Positions 1-10,777 of a stretch of 64,000 nucleotides of DNA are shown piece by piece (the first letter of the stretch is position 1; every line of letters begins with the position of its first letter). The DNA is taken from positions 24,820,150 through 24,884,149 of the forward strand of contig OZ022576.1 of NCBI GenBank assembly GCA_963669155.1, read 5' to 3'. The stretch comes from Arbacia lixula. Lineage: Eukaryota > Echinodermata > Echinoidea > Arbacioida > Arbaciidae. Under the pieces are notes generated by a model. That model was not told the origin of the DNA. It searched no databases and saw only the letters and a list, made by a program, of their open reading frames with translations. The position numbers were made by a program, and so were the translations under genes.

Positions 1-8
1 CAACTCAC

Positions 9-281
9 CGCAGCAGCGTCTCACACAGTGCTGCGACAGCGTAGAATTCAGTCATGAGTTTGTCCACTTCTCCGTTCGAAACATTTTCAACATTTACGTG
101 TTTCGCTTCTGCAAAGCACTTAAATGTAGACAATGAGTATTCGATGCTTTGAGGTGAATTTGTACTTACTGACAGCGTCTGAATCGTCCAATGTTTGTTT
201 CAATTCTTCATCTAACTTTATCGGAGTTTCTCGAGTTTCGTGGGTGCCGCCATTAGCGTAAGCAACATTGGTATCGATCAT
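9..281 (-). CDS. 5' end of an unrecognised protein-coding gene (exons 1-2, partial)
   Basis: Two minus-strand exons splice in phase. Exon 1 is 170-281: the ATG at 281-279 opens MIDTNVAYANGGTHETRE and the exon ends one base into a codon at a GTAAGT donor. Exon 2 is 9-108: it follows a TTTGCAG acceptor, supplies the two missing bases, reads through the acidic stretch NVENVSNGEVDKLMTEFYAV and ends at a GTGAGT donor. The rest lies beyond the left edge. About 71 residues are visible, acidic and helix-prone, with no signal peptide or known motif. I do not recognise the family. The gene runs away from the DNase-like gene and may share a promoter region with it. Splice phase and codon use make it likely to be real. 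Confidence 0.6.
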
Positions 282-374
282 GTTAATTCTCGGTATCGCG
301 ATATCGTATTGATATCGTGTTGATATCACGTGCTGCCAGTAAAAAAAAATTACACGGCAATTACGGGTAATTAA

Positions 375-416
375 CCAATCACATTGCAGAGATTCTGACA
401 CCCATTCTATAAAAGG
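375..416 (+). promoter_or_regulatory. candidate plus-strand CCAAT/TATA promoter
   Basis: CCAAT at 375-379 is followed by TATAAAAGG at 408-416, spacing typical of an RNA polymerase II core promoter, with a start expected near 438. It lies between the minus-strand gene (ATG at 281) and the plus-strand DNase-like exons. Whether it drives that gene is inference; AT-rich DNA can give such motifs by chance. Confidence 0.3.
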
Positions 417-461
417 CGTTAATCTGTTTTGTGTCGATGAAACAAAATCAAATCATACATA

Positions 462-616
462 GTAGTGCCATTCTCATTGGGCTTGAAAAATTGAGAAGTT
501 AGAAAAATCACGAAGTTAGGGTAAAAGTTGCCTAGCAACCGACCAAAAGCCGAATGGTCCTATTGTCCCTGTCCCCTAATTTCACGATTTTTGTAAGCCC
601 ATTGACAATGGCACTA
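462..616. repeat. short foldback (MITE-like) element
   Basis: The left end TAGTGCCATTCTCATTGGGC (462-481) is the near reverse complement of the right end (about 593-614), which reads GCCCATTGACAATGGCACTA. About 155 bp overall, with no coding capacity. It lies between the candidate promoter and the first DNase exon. The rest of 617-1205 holds no exon I can support. Confidence 0.55.
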
Positions 617-1205
617 ATCAAGAAAATATTGGAGATCGTGATATTTGGTGAATTTGTTGGGTTCCTTTTCTTTGTCTTCATCTAACAGATAAGCACAGGC
701 CACTGTTCATATTGTACCAACAAGTAGCAATTTTTACAATGCCAAAAATAACAAGAAAGTTGTGAGAATGCTCTATTGTAGGTACAAGATGTCAATGTTT
801 CCTTTCGAAAACTTTTCTTACTTCACATTTTTATTAATTTTCTTCCATCACCTTTATAAATTGGTTGAGCATTCCCATTTTGTGAGCTTGGAAACATAAA
901 ACAGCTTTATCTCTAAATGCATCTTTCTTATTCATAACTGCTGTGAAAGTGAGATTCTCCTTAAGACAAAAACATTTTTTTTTATTGTTAGTAAACAAAA
1001 TATTTATGTTGTTGCTTACTATGAAGAGACAGTGATTTCCGTGTTTGGAAATCACTCTCTCTTGATTTTTTATCTATTTTGATCTATTGCTTTTGATAAA
1101 CATTAACTGTCAAGGGACTTTGCTGTGAATTCAGGAATTCATGTCCCACAAGTTTGATTAGATTGCATAAGTTACTTGTGTTTTTATATTTTATTTGTGT
1201 TTTAG

Positions 1206-4200
1206 CGCTGTCTAAATTTGCAATTGTTGGAATCCATACGCGACCAAGTGCTGCCTTCACAGAGATCGACCACCTTGTTGATGTGTATGAGGAAATCCGA
1301 ACCACATTAGACTTAGAAGTAAGAAAATGTTACATAGTGCCATTTTCTAGGCTTAGAATCAGATTCAAGATCTTGTCTTAGACTGTTGTTTAAGACTAAT
1401 CAAGGACTGATTTGACATTGTGTATTGATTGGATTGCTTGTATTCTGCAACACTTCCTGACAATCTAACATCCAAATTCCTATATTAGACGTTTGGTATC
1501 TTGCAGCATGTTGCAAATGATAATAGCCCGTATGATTATGGTATCAAGGAAATCCTGGGCCATTTCCTGCAGGGGTGGCTCTAGCTTTTTGCTGATTGGG
1601 GGGGGGGGGGGCATGTAAGAGATGCTAAGGTCAAGACCAGCTATGCCTGAGATTTTGCATGCAGGACTTCTGTCATAGCATTCGGTTTACAGCATTTGTT
1701 TGTGTAATCTATGTTCATGTTACTCTGTATTATTGTGTTATTTGTACACAGGGCCCCCAGGGAGAACAGTGCCAAGCTCACTGATGGGGCTACCCTGTTT
1801 TAAAAAGACTTAATACATAAATAGAAAAAAATTATCCATTTCGATGCTAAGGTAGGGAGGAGGCCTCCTATGGGGCAATTACCAATGCCCTTGTGTTTGA
1901 GATCCAAAGGGGGGGGGGGTTCAACTCCTTAATCCCCGAACCCGAGATCTGCGACTGTTCCGTCTCTCCTACCATTACTTCTTGCGTTGTTCTCACAGTG
2001 CAGGCATTCTTCCCAGTTCAGGCTTTGTCAGTGTTAGTGGTTTCAATGGGTTCATGGATGACTTGCTGTTTTAATGGCATTTTGCAAGCCAAGCATGACA
2101 AAAGAAGAAATTTGTTGACAATGTGATGGTTATGCCTGACTTAATCTCAATGTCTGTGAAAATCTGTGATCCTTGTATTAGGTAGTACATTTTTTCTTCG
2201 TTTTAAGGACGTGATCTTTGCAGGAGATTTCAACGGGGACTGTTCTTATGTTGCAAACTATCGCTGGGATGAAATCAGACTTCGAACCAATCCACTCTTC
2301 AAATGGTTGATTGAAGATGATGAAGACACAACCGTATCAAATACTGATTGTGCTTATGACAGGTACTCGATAAAGATTATGATATATACATACCATTAAA
2401 TGTTCCTATGTACATGTATTGCAGTTAGTGTATCGCTGTCACGCAAAATGCAAATTCTCAGATTAAAAAGAAGCAAATGTGGAAGGAATAATAGTTGACA
2501 GACAAGGTTTCACAATTGTTTGTTCTGCAGTAAAAGTGATTGCGTACTAAGCCACTTAGCCAGAAGTGCTCCCTGTGCATGACAGTTAAACCAGATCACT
2601 TTCACTTTCTACCGCAATTAGAATATAATCTCAAGGGAAAGTTTTAGTGTTTGAGATTGTAGCGGAAATGCTTCCTACTCAGCAGTGAGAAACATTAAAG
2701 CAGAATTAAAGTATGAAACCCTACAAATGACTTGCTATGGATAAAAGCAACAAAATCAGATATCCAGATTGGAAATATTTTTTTAGAAACAGACATTATA
2801 ATGAAAATATTCAATATTCCTAATGTCTAGCCTTGTATTCTTGCTCTTGAAATTCAAAATAGACAAGTGATGCTCTTGGTGTTGCCTTGTTTACGCACCT
2901 TTCGCAAGAACAATGGAAATGATGTATGGTGCGTTATTGCAGACCAATAGAGTTGCCCGTGAAGGTTGATTACCAGAAGTCACAACAAATACTCATGATT
3001 TTCACAATTTTATGAAACTGTATGACATATGATTTGTCTGATATGTGATTGTATAGACCTTTGCAGGCAGGTTGTATTATTGTGTTTGAAGTGTGATCTT
3101 CTCTTATAACCTTTACACAAGTAATCCATCAGTCATCAAATTAACTAACCATCACAGATATTTTGTTGGGCACCTGATCAATCTAAACGGGTCCATTATC
3201 AGTATGAACATGGTCTTTTGTAACGCAGACAAAATATAAAGGACCCTTTGAACCGCGGTATATTTTGTCTGGTTCAGCATGAAACACAATGCTCTAGCCT
3301 AGAAAGCATTGTGTTTCATACTGAACCGTACAAAAAATATACCGCGATTCAAAACCATGGTTCCTTCCCTTTCCCTATACCCGATGCCAATTCCCTAGAG
3401 CTGTAGTGTAGTGGTGCGGGGTGCTAAATAAAACTTATGACCCTTGAAAAATTATCAAAATAAGTTACAACTTTTTTTGTCCAAAAGTGAAATTCTCATT
3501 AAATATTCCAAGGATTATGAGAAGAATAAGGTTTCATGAAATGTCATGAAACCTGATTTGAAAAAAAATGACATCCTTTGACTTAATGATGTATCAATTT
3601 CAGCTTGATTTGAGTTGTAACATATTTTTTACCATTTTTCAAAAGTGTCAATAAAAGCTTTTTTTAACACAGAGTAGTATTTGATGTTGCAAATATGACT
3701 ATCAAACTAGAAAGGCCTTTGTTCCCTTACTTTCTAGGTTTGTGATAGCTGGACAGGCCCTCCAATCTGCGGTTCTGCCCTGCTCAGCTTCTGTCTTCAA
3801 GTTTGAGGATGAATATGGCCTGACACAAGAACAGGTATTGCTCCTATCTACAACAAGCCAGCACATGAATGAAGAATGCAGTTTTATTTGCGGGATTTTT
3901 TAGGGGGTATTTTAGGGATCCGCAAACATGGGTAAAAAGAGCTTTTCTTTTACTTTCAGCAGTGACTTTTTCAGAGTCAACCCGGACAACAAAATACAGT
4001 GTTGTTGTTATAATATAACATACATGTACTCAAATATGTGTGAAATATGTTTGTTTACCACAATTGTATCTGCCCCCATTTGCTTGACTGTCCTTCCGTG
4101 CTCTTAGCTGTTTATTATTTGTCTTATACATGACTGTACTCTGTCAAATTTCTGATTGTTCTCCAGCTGTGGAACAAATTTACTTGTTGATACATTTTTG

Positions 4201-7200
4201 TTTCCATGTAAGTCCAGTAGAATGTGTTTGTAGTATTAGGATTTAGTGGTATGTTAAGACTCACACCAAGTGTACTCGTGCACGTATATGTAAATGACAC
4301 AGAAAGCAGCACATACTAATATACACATGGGCCCTGTTGCATAAAACTTACCATTGATGGTAACTTTGCTATCAATGGCAACTTCTATGGAAACATCAAT
4401 TCGATTGTTAGTCAAGCATTGCTACCATGGTAGTTACCATTGATGAAAGAGTTACGATTAATGGTAATAAAGTTTTAAGCAACGGGCCCTAGTTATGTTA
4501 AACAAACTTGAATTGTGTATCTCTTATTCTGGTCTTTTATTTTTCATCTGTTTCAGGCCTTACTTGTGAGTGATCATTACCCCATTGAAATGACTCTGCT
4601 GCCCCCTGAGTTCAAGGATAGCCAGTCCGGCCTGAGAATCGGTGCATTCAACATTCAGATCTTTGGAACAACCAAGGCAGACAAGCCAGAGGTTATGGCA
4701 ATCTTAGTCCAGGTGAGCAAAAAGAGGAGCACTTGTTGTTTTGTTCTGCATATCTGTCATGGTATTAAAAAAGGGAGAACTATTTTATGCTTCTGCCATG
4801 AAGAAGTCTGAGGCATTTTGTTATCAGGTAGTCCATCCATCCCTAGTTAGTTCACACAAAATCTTGAGAACCGTCGCTTCAAACTTGGTATCGCTATGAA
4901 ATGTGTTCAACCAATTAACTGATAAACTTCGGGTCAAGTGGACCCAAGGTCAATGAACAATTAATGCAAATCCAATTCCAACCAAACATAGTACAAATGT
5001 GTATCAATACATTGACATAACTAGACCAATGACATTTTAGGTTAAGTCTCTGTATAGAATTATGACACTGCTTTGTATATGTGGTCTGGAAGACATTCTT
5101 TCTAAGGACTGACATTTTTTTAAATTGAAGCCCATTACGTCTGTATCTACCATGTCAAACCTGGCAAACCTCGGGAAATAAGAAATATGTGTATACATTC
5201 GCCAAATTAATTAATAATTAATAGCTGATTTCAATTAAAATAAAAAAATCTGCTTATGCAAACCTAGAGATAACATGACATGTAATACCGGTAGCCAGAC
5301 TCCAAATACCCTGTCCTTATTAGGGTTAAAAGGAAGCATTGGAAAGTACTTGTAATGGGAGATTCAATATCAAGTCAGACATGATATCTGTATCTATTCT
5401 TGCTCTCTCTGCCTATTGGTATTTGTGTGTTTCTCATCTTCATCTACCTCTTTTGTAGATTGTGAAACGGTATGATGTGATCTTGATTCAAGAAATCCGT
5501 GATTCTTCAGAGACTGCAGTGCCTAAGCTTTTGGACATGTGTAACAGGTAATGGTCACAGAATACACTCTTTGCTGCTTCGCTGTTTTTATTATCATCCT
5601 GACAACTTTCCAAATTAGGTCAATAGTGAAATATTGATAAAAGTTGAATGTACCAATGATATGAATCTTTTCCCATACTAAACACTTATTCTGGGCCCTG
5701 TTGCACAAAACTTACCATTGATGGTAACTTTGCTACCAATGGTAATTTCTATGGAAACCTTAAGTTTCATTGGCTGTCAAGCGATGTTACCATCATTGTT
5801 ACCATTGATAACAGAGTTACCATTAATGGTAAGGTTTATGGAACAGGACCCTGTAGTATTCAAGGATGTAATCTGTGCATCGATGGCGCTGGAAACGCTC
5901 CATACTAAGGCTTGTTAGAGAGATTTATATAAAGTTTATATCTTTTTGTATCTTTTGTATCTTTACTTTTCTTAAACAGTGATAATCCAGATCCATTTGA
6001 GTCTGTGGTCAGTAGCCGACTTGGTCGAACCTCAAGCAAGGAGCAGTATGCATACTTTTACAGGTGAGAATGGAAAAAATGACATGGGTTAGAATGATCA
6101 AATCCTTGGTATCTGGGAAATTGGTAAAAGTCTTTCGTGCAGACAGTGGCACATACGCTTATGTATTATGAATGGAGGAGGGGGATTGATGGATATATAG
6201 ATGCCCCCCTCCCCCACCACACAAAAACTTGTGACAAAGGCAACACAATGCATGTTTTGCCCATTAATTCATGGGTTGGTATTGGACTAGGCTTTGTTCA
6301 TTCCACCTCAGTTTTGTGACAGTGCGTTATTTAAAATTACAAATTGATTGAGATGTATGTTACCATAGAGAGATATTGAAAGCATACATATACTGTGTGA
6401 TACATATTTAAAGTCATACCTGTCATAACTCACTTCAAGTGAGTTTATTTCTGTTTTCTTTCAAAAGTTTTGTCCAAATATGATAAAAAAAAAAGAGATG
6501 ATTTGTTTTGTTTTCAGGCCTAGTAAGGTCACACTAATGAGCAGCATGGTGTATAATGACACAGAGCAGGACATCTTTCAGAGGGAGCCCTTCTTGGCTC
6601 ACTTCAAATCAGAAATAACCTGTGAGTACTAACAAGTTTCAACTAAGAAGAGAAAGAGAGGAGGAATCTTGTAGTTATTTAGGAGTTATTTGAGCAAATA
6701 TTTGGTACAATTATCTGTTTCAATTCTATCATGGTATAGTGTTTAACAGTTAATTGGTTGAATACATTTCATAGAGATATCAAAGTTAAAGTGAATCTGT
6801 TGAAAGGTTCTCAAGATATTGTGTGAACTAACTAGGGACGGATGGGCTTCCTGATGACATACATGTAATTCCTCCGGCTTCTTCATTGCAGAGGTATTAA
6901 ACACTACTTCAGGGATTTCTCATTTCAAATTTGAAATGAGAGTAATAACTAAAGGTAGGGAACTCACAGCGTGGCTTTGGCCTTTGGTTACATTGAGATA
7001 GGAATTGCAGAATCATATTGTTGCGTTTCTTGTGTTGCTCAGGCGTGAAGGACTTTGTGCTGGTTGGCATCCACACCCAACCGGATGATGCACGAACAGA
7101 GATCAACCATCTAGTAGATGTCTATGACTTCATTGGAGCCAACTTTGGAATTGAGGTAAAAAAAAATATCTTTGTTGGGAAAGGATGTATCTACATATGG

Positions 7201-10200
7201 CAGACACGGAAAATGTGTGTTTTTGTGTTTGTTTGTGTGTGTTGGCTGAAGCTCCATTTCAAAATGTTTCAAGTGGAGCTGAAACAGAGCTCAAAAGATT
7301 GATTCCTCACCTTGAATCATAGCGATGTTTGACAGTTCATCGGAAGTCAAGTTAAGAGCTTAAAACTGATGTGAATATAGCTTCCAGTCTCACCAGTAAA
7401 GGGTCATCTTCTTCTATCTCTTGATCTCTCTTATCTATATAGCTTACCGGTACATTTAGCAATGCTATTGCACAATAGCGAAACTTACCATTATCTTGTG
7501 GTTTGCCACCTCTTGAGTAACTTCTTCACTCTACTTCCGTCTTTTCTCTTTTCCATTATACATTAAAGGGATAGTTCACCCTGGTATTAAGTTGGTTTGA
7601 ATAAAAGAAGACATATAAAAGAAACATATTAGTGAAGATTTGATGAAAATCCATGAGAGGTTCAGAAAGTTATCATGGTCTTTTAAAGTTTTAATTTTGT
7701 GACGTCACGTGCGAGGTGCTCTCCCATATGTTGTATACAACTTTTCTATGAAAATGTCAATTTTCTGAAAAAGATATGCATCCTTTTACCTGTAAATTTG
7801 ATACATCATTAGAAACACATTTTTTCACACATACCTCTGTGAAAAAAAGTATTCCATTGTCAAAAACAGAAGAAAAAAATTGCAATTTATGGAATTACTG
7901 CGCACAACATTTCAAAAGATAATAACTTTATTATCCTTTTCGTCAAACGATCACTAATATTTTTCTTTCATATTTCTGCTTTTAATGAAACCAACTTAAT
8001 TTCAGGGTGAACTAATTCGTTTAAAGATTTCTCTAAACTCCGTACCCATTAATATGGTCATGATTGTTCAAGGGTTACTGATCTGCCTCACCCCTGCCCA
8101 CACCCCACCCCACCCCGGCCCCTACCCCTCTCCTGCCCCAACCTCAACCCCACCCCTGCCCCAAACCCTCCACAGGATGTGATTCTAATGGGGGACTTCA
8201 ACGCAGATTGCACCTACGTCTCCAACCGGGCCTACTCCGACCTCCGTCTCAAGACAGATCAGCGCTTCTGCTGGCTAATGGACAAGGAAGAGGATACCAC
8301 CGTCAGTGACACCGACTGTGCATATGACAGGCATGGATCCTCAACTCTTGCTCATACTCCATGTTTTTATCATGATGTTTATCATGTTTCTTGCCTATTG
8401 ATTTACATCATGACACGTAAATATAGAAGATAAAGTGCAGTTGGGCATGACATGTCATGAGAAGAGATAACCATAGACAGACCCTGACAGTAACGGATTG
8501 GACTCCAATAGCGCTGAAGAGGCAAAGCAGCCTCAGGGATGGCAAGATGAAATCTCTGATTTTGTAGGGAAGACATGGAAACAACTGGAAAAGGTGGGAA
8601 AGGCATGGGAAGTTAGTGGAGAGGCCTTCAGCCAAGAACAATGATGAACGTACAGGTCAGCGGCGCATTCACTCATAACCAGATACAAAAGAAGAATATT
8701 CTTATGTATGGTCTGAACATTTTGATGACCGGGCCATGTTGCATATAGGTTTTCCATTATTGTAACTTATAATTGATGGTAACTACAATGGCAACAGGTG
8801 CAATAATGAGTGGCTGTGCAGGGCCGTCACCAGCTTTTTTCTAGGGGGGGGGTGGGGGGGTGCTTTTTATGAAAAAAAAACACAAAAACACAAAAAACAA
8901 CGTATTAACTCAATTTCATGCAGTTATATAGCCCGCCGGCCAGAATGGATCCCTACCCCCCCCCCCCACCCCCCTCCGTTTTTTTTTTTTTTTTTTTTTT
9001 TTCTGAAGGGGGGTGCATTCGCACCCTCCGCACCCCCCCTGGCGACGGCCCTGCTGTGGCCATAGTAGTCACCACTGATGGTAAGTTACAATTATTGAAA
9101 ACCTGTGTGCAACATAACCCCAGCCATCCTCTCAGAAGTTAAAGGATAAAGTCTGTGTCTGTATTGGGAGTCTGCCTATTACCCATGGGGGTGGGGCATT
9201 AAGGCCCCCTCCCCCCTAGATCTTGTTAATGAGTCGCGCGACTTCACCTGTGACGTAATCTCTAAGTTTGCATAAGAAGATATTTGATTGTTATCAAAAT
9301 CTATTTATTATTCATTAATTATGCAAATTATTAGGTTTAACCCTTAATGTGCCAGGGAAAATATCGCTCTCTGGGATGCGTGTATAGCTCTGCTGCCAAA
9401 CAACATCATTGACACTTAAGACGTATACTTACATGTATAGGCCTACTTGCATTTGAAACGTGTATTCTGCAGGTTTGTCGTAGCAGGCACCAGGATGGTT
9501 GAAGGGATTGTTCCATACTCGGCCTCAACATTCCGCTTCGATCTAGAGTATAGCCTCACCCAGGACATGGTAAGATGAGAAGGCATTTCGCAAAAAAAAC
9601 CCTCCTCCATCAGATTTGTTTAGATCACTGATGTACCCTATGCATACAGCAAGCATTTCATTGATATGTGCCTTCAAGGAAGGGCCTTGCATGATGAGCA
9701 GTATACAGTTTCACGGTACTGTACACCATATGGGAGTCCTTAACTCTTTGTGTGCCACACAAAATGCTGCTACATGGGTTTTGTGTGTATCAATGGGGAA
9801 AACAAATCCGCAAATGGCACGTTCAGGATTAAAAGGACTATTTGGTTAATCTTTGAAATTATCTCTGAAAAGAGCTGCTCTTAGAGCAAGTGAGATAAGG
9901 AAAAAAAGCAGATAGAGGAGGGAGAGGAAGAATATGCTTTTAGAGAGTAAAGCCCTGAAAATATCTGTTCACTCTTTTCTTTTGGAATAGCTATCATGAG
10001 TGGAAAAATCATGAATTACGGTGAACTTCTGAACATGTGAATAAGGAAGTGTATATCACTATCAGCACCACTGTGGTGTCCCTAATATCAGAAACGTGTT
10101 GGGGATATTAGCCAGTCAGAAAGACGGTAATGTCGGTCCCGCAGTCCTGTCTTGCCAACAATACAGTCATACATTCAATCTTGCAGTCACTAGTTTCGGC

Positions 10201-10410
10201 TATGAAGCTTACAAAGTTGCATCACTTCAACTTCTTATCAATGTTATAAACTAGTGACTGCATATAAAGCACAAATTCATAATGATAATGATAAGAGTGA
10301 TCATGCATTGATTGTCATTGGCCTTGATTGAATATGTTCATGCTTATGTTTCACAGGCGCTTGATGTCAGCGATCACTATCCAGTAGAGATGCAGCTGAG
10401 AGCAGAGTAA
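1206..10410 (+). CDS. tandem DNase I-like secreted-type endonuclease, 11 exons, N-terminus not in view
   Basis: Exons: 1206-1318, 2208-2362, 3738-3834, 4557-4712, 5459-5547, 5980-6063, 6518-6621, 7043-7155, 8176-8330, 9473-9569, 10357-10410. All joins keep frame and give 404 visible residues ending in TAA at 10408. The first four exons encode the C-terminal half of one DNase I domain. Exon 4 runs through SDHYPIEMTLL, a short linker (PPEFKDSQSG) and straight into LRIGAFNIQIFG, the start of a second, complete domain. DNase I enzymes cut DNA to 5'-phosphate ends with Ca/Mg and are usually secreted. The first visible exon begins two bases into a codon, so an upstream exon is required, but none is found in 282-1205. 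A weak alternative end exists: GTAAGC overlaps the stop (10407), and a 30-bp exon could follow at 11111-11140. Family assignment is firm; full gene structure is not. Confidence 0.85.
3225..3410. repeat. foldback element, AGCTCAAAGGAATTGGC family, copy 1 (5' part degraded)
   Basis: It holds the hairpin core: a GCGGTATATTTTGTC arm, then paired arms around GCATGAAACACAATGCT, and the terminal motif CCAATTCCCTAGAGCTGTAG ending AGTGTA. The first ends are worn. Other copies are at 38588, 42782, 51514 and 60476. It sits in the intron before exon 3 of the DNase-like gene. Confidence 0.65.
4329..4490. repeat. GGGCCC-ended foldback element, copy 1
   Basis: It begins GGGCCCTGTTGCATAAAACT and ends with the inverse, AAGCAACGGGCCC. 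The interior is built of ACCATTGATGGTAAC-type inverted pieces, so almost the whole 160 bp can fold on itself. Intronic in the DNase-like gene. A related copy lies at 5693-5851 and an interrupted one at 8731-9121. Confidence 0.75.
4831..6846. repeat. 41-bp inverted repeat pair flanking DNase exons 5-7
   Basis: The left arm 4831-4871 (starting GTCCATCCATCCCTAGTTAG) and right arm 6806-6846 are near reverse complements. They lie in the introns before exon 5 and after exon 7. The pre-mRNA could pair across these three exons. A biological effect is inference. Confidence 0.5.
5693..5851. repeat. GGGCCC-ended foldback element, copy 2
   Basis: Starts GGGCCCTGTTGCACAAAACT and ends with the inverse, TTTATGGAACAGGACCC. 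Same self-complementary interior as the copy at 4329. Lies in the intron between exons 5 and 6 of the DNase-like gene. Confidence 0.75.
7566..8023. repeat. MITE with AAAGGGATAGTTCACC ends, copy 1
   Basis: The left end AAAGGGATAGTTCACCCTG mirrors the right end CAGGGTGAACTAATTCG. About 460 bp, no coding potential. Related copies are at 10462-10777 and 63741-64000. Intronic, between exons 8 and 9 of the DNase-like gene. The acceptor tract that follows (8088-8175) is unusually C-rich. Confidence 0.7.
8731..9121. repeat. interrupted GGGCCC-type foldback element, copy 3
   Basis: The outer ends GGGCCATGTTGCATATAGG (8731) and GTGTGCAACATAACCCC (about 9105-9121) match the family at 4329 and 5693. A second element sits inside at 8819-9053. 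It occupies the GC-AG intron of the DNase-like gene. Confidence 0.6.
8819..9053. mobile_element. CAGGGCCGTC MITE nested in the foldback element
   Basis: The terminal inverted repeats CAGGGCCGTCACC (8819) and GGCGACGGCCCTG (ending 9053) differ at one base. A 5-bp direct repeat CTGTG flanks the element (8814-8818 and 9054-9058), as expected for a target-site duplication. The interior has homopolymer runs of G, C and T. The left-right order shows it entered after the host foldback element. Confidence 0.7.
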
Positions 10411-10461
10411 GCAACATTTCCTTACAATATGATATAACTTCTCTGTGGATCACTCAGTTAT

Positions 10462-10777
10462 AAAAGGGATAGTTCACCCTGAAGATAGTTGGTTTCAATG
10501 ATAGCAGAAACATGGAAGTAACATATTGGTGAAGGTTTTTATGAAAATTCGTCAAAGGATAAGAAAGTTTTGATCTTTTGAATTTTCAATTTTGTCACGT
10601 CACATGCGAGGTTCCCTTCCATATGTACAGTATTATTCCATAAATTTTGTGACGCCACAAAATTAAAACTTGAAAAGGTCATAACTTCCTTATCCTTTGA
10701 TGGATTTTCATCAAACCTTTACTTATATGCTTCTTGCATGTGTCTGCTTCTAATTTCAGCGTGAACTACACCTTTAA
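10462..10777. repeat. MITE with AAAGGGATAGTTCACC ends, copy 2
   Basis: Starts AAAAGGGATAGTTCACCCTG and ends CAGCGTGAACTACACCTTTA. About 316 bp, shorter than the copy at 7566. Lies just downstream of the DNase-like stop codon. Confidence 0.7.

Larger units (their letters stand above)
1206..4631 (+). other. DNase domain 1: C-terminal half only
   Basis: The visible part starts at KFAIVGIHTRP, which aligns with the middle of DNase I. It keeps the equivalents of bovine His134 (GIHTRP), Asp168/Asn170 (AGDFNGD), Asp212 (CAYDR) and His252 (SDHYP), and both cysteines of the structural disulfide (DFNGDC and TDCAYD). The N-terminal half that carries the Glu39 and Glu78 equivalents is absent from the window. 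Alone this half could not form the complete active site known for the family. Either distal upstream exons supply it or the half-domain is a remnant. Confidence 0.8.
8331..9472 (+). other. GC-AG intron of the DNase-like gene
   Basis: The exon ends ...TATGACAG and the next bases are GCATGG, not GT. No GT donor nearby keeps the frame. The acceptor at 9471-9472 (TTCTGCAG) is normal and the downstream exon continues RFVVAGT in phase. The matching intron of domain 1 (donor at 2363) uses a normal GT. GC-AG introns are a known minority class, but this donor is weak after the GC. Confidence 0.6.
4632..10407 (+). other. DNase domain 2: complete, catalytically intact by sequence
   Basis: About 258 residues, against about 260 for mature bovine DNase I. 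Equivalents seen in order: Asn7 (AFNIQ), Glu39/Arg41 (QEIRD), Glu78 (SSKEQY), Arg111 (QREPF), His134 (GIHTQP), Asp168/Asn170 (MGDFNAD), Asp212 (DCAYDR) and His252 (SDHYPVEM). The essential disulfide pair is present. The small loop that in mammalian DNase I carries a CxxC disulfide is replaced by a short cysteine-free VYNDTEQDIF, and the Tyr76 position reads Ser. Activity is inferred from conserved residues. Confidence 0.85.
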
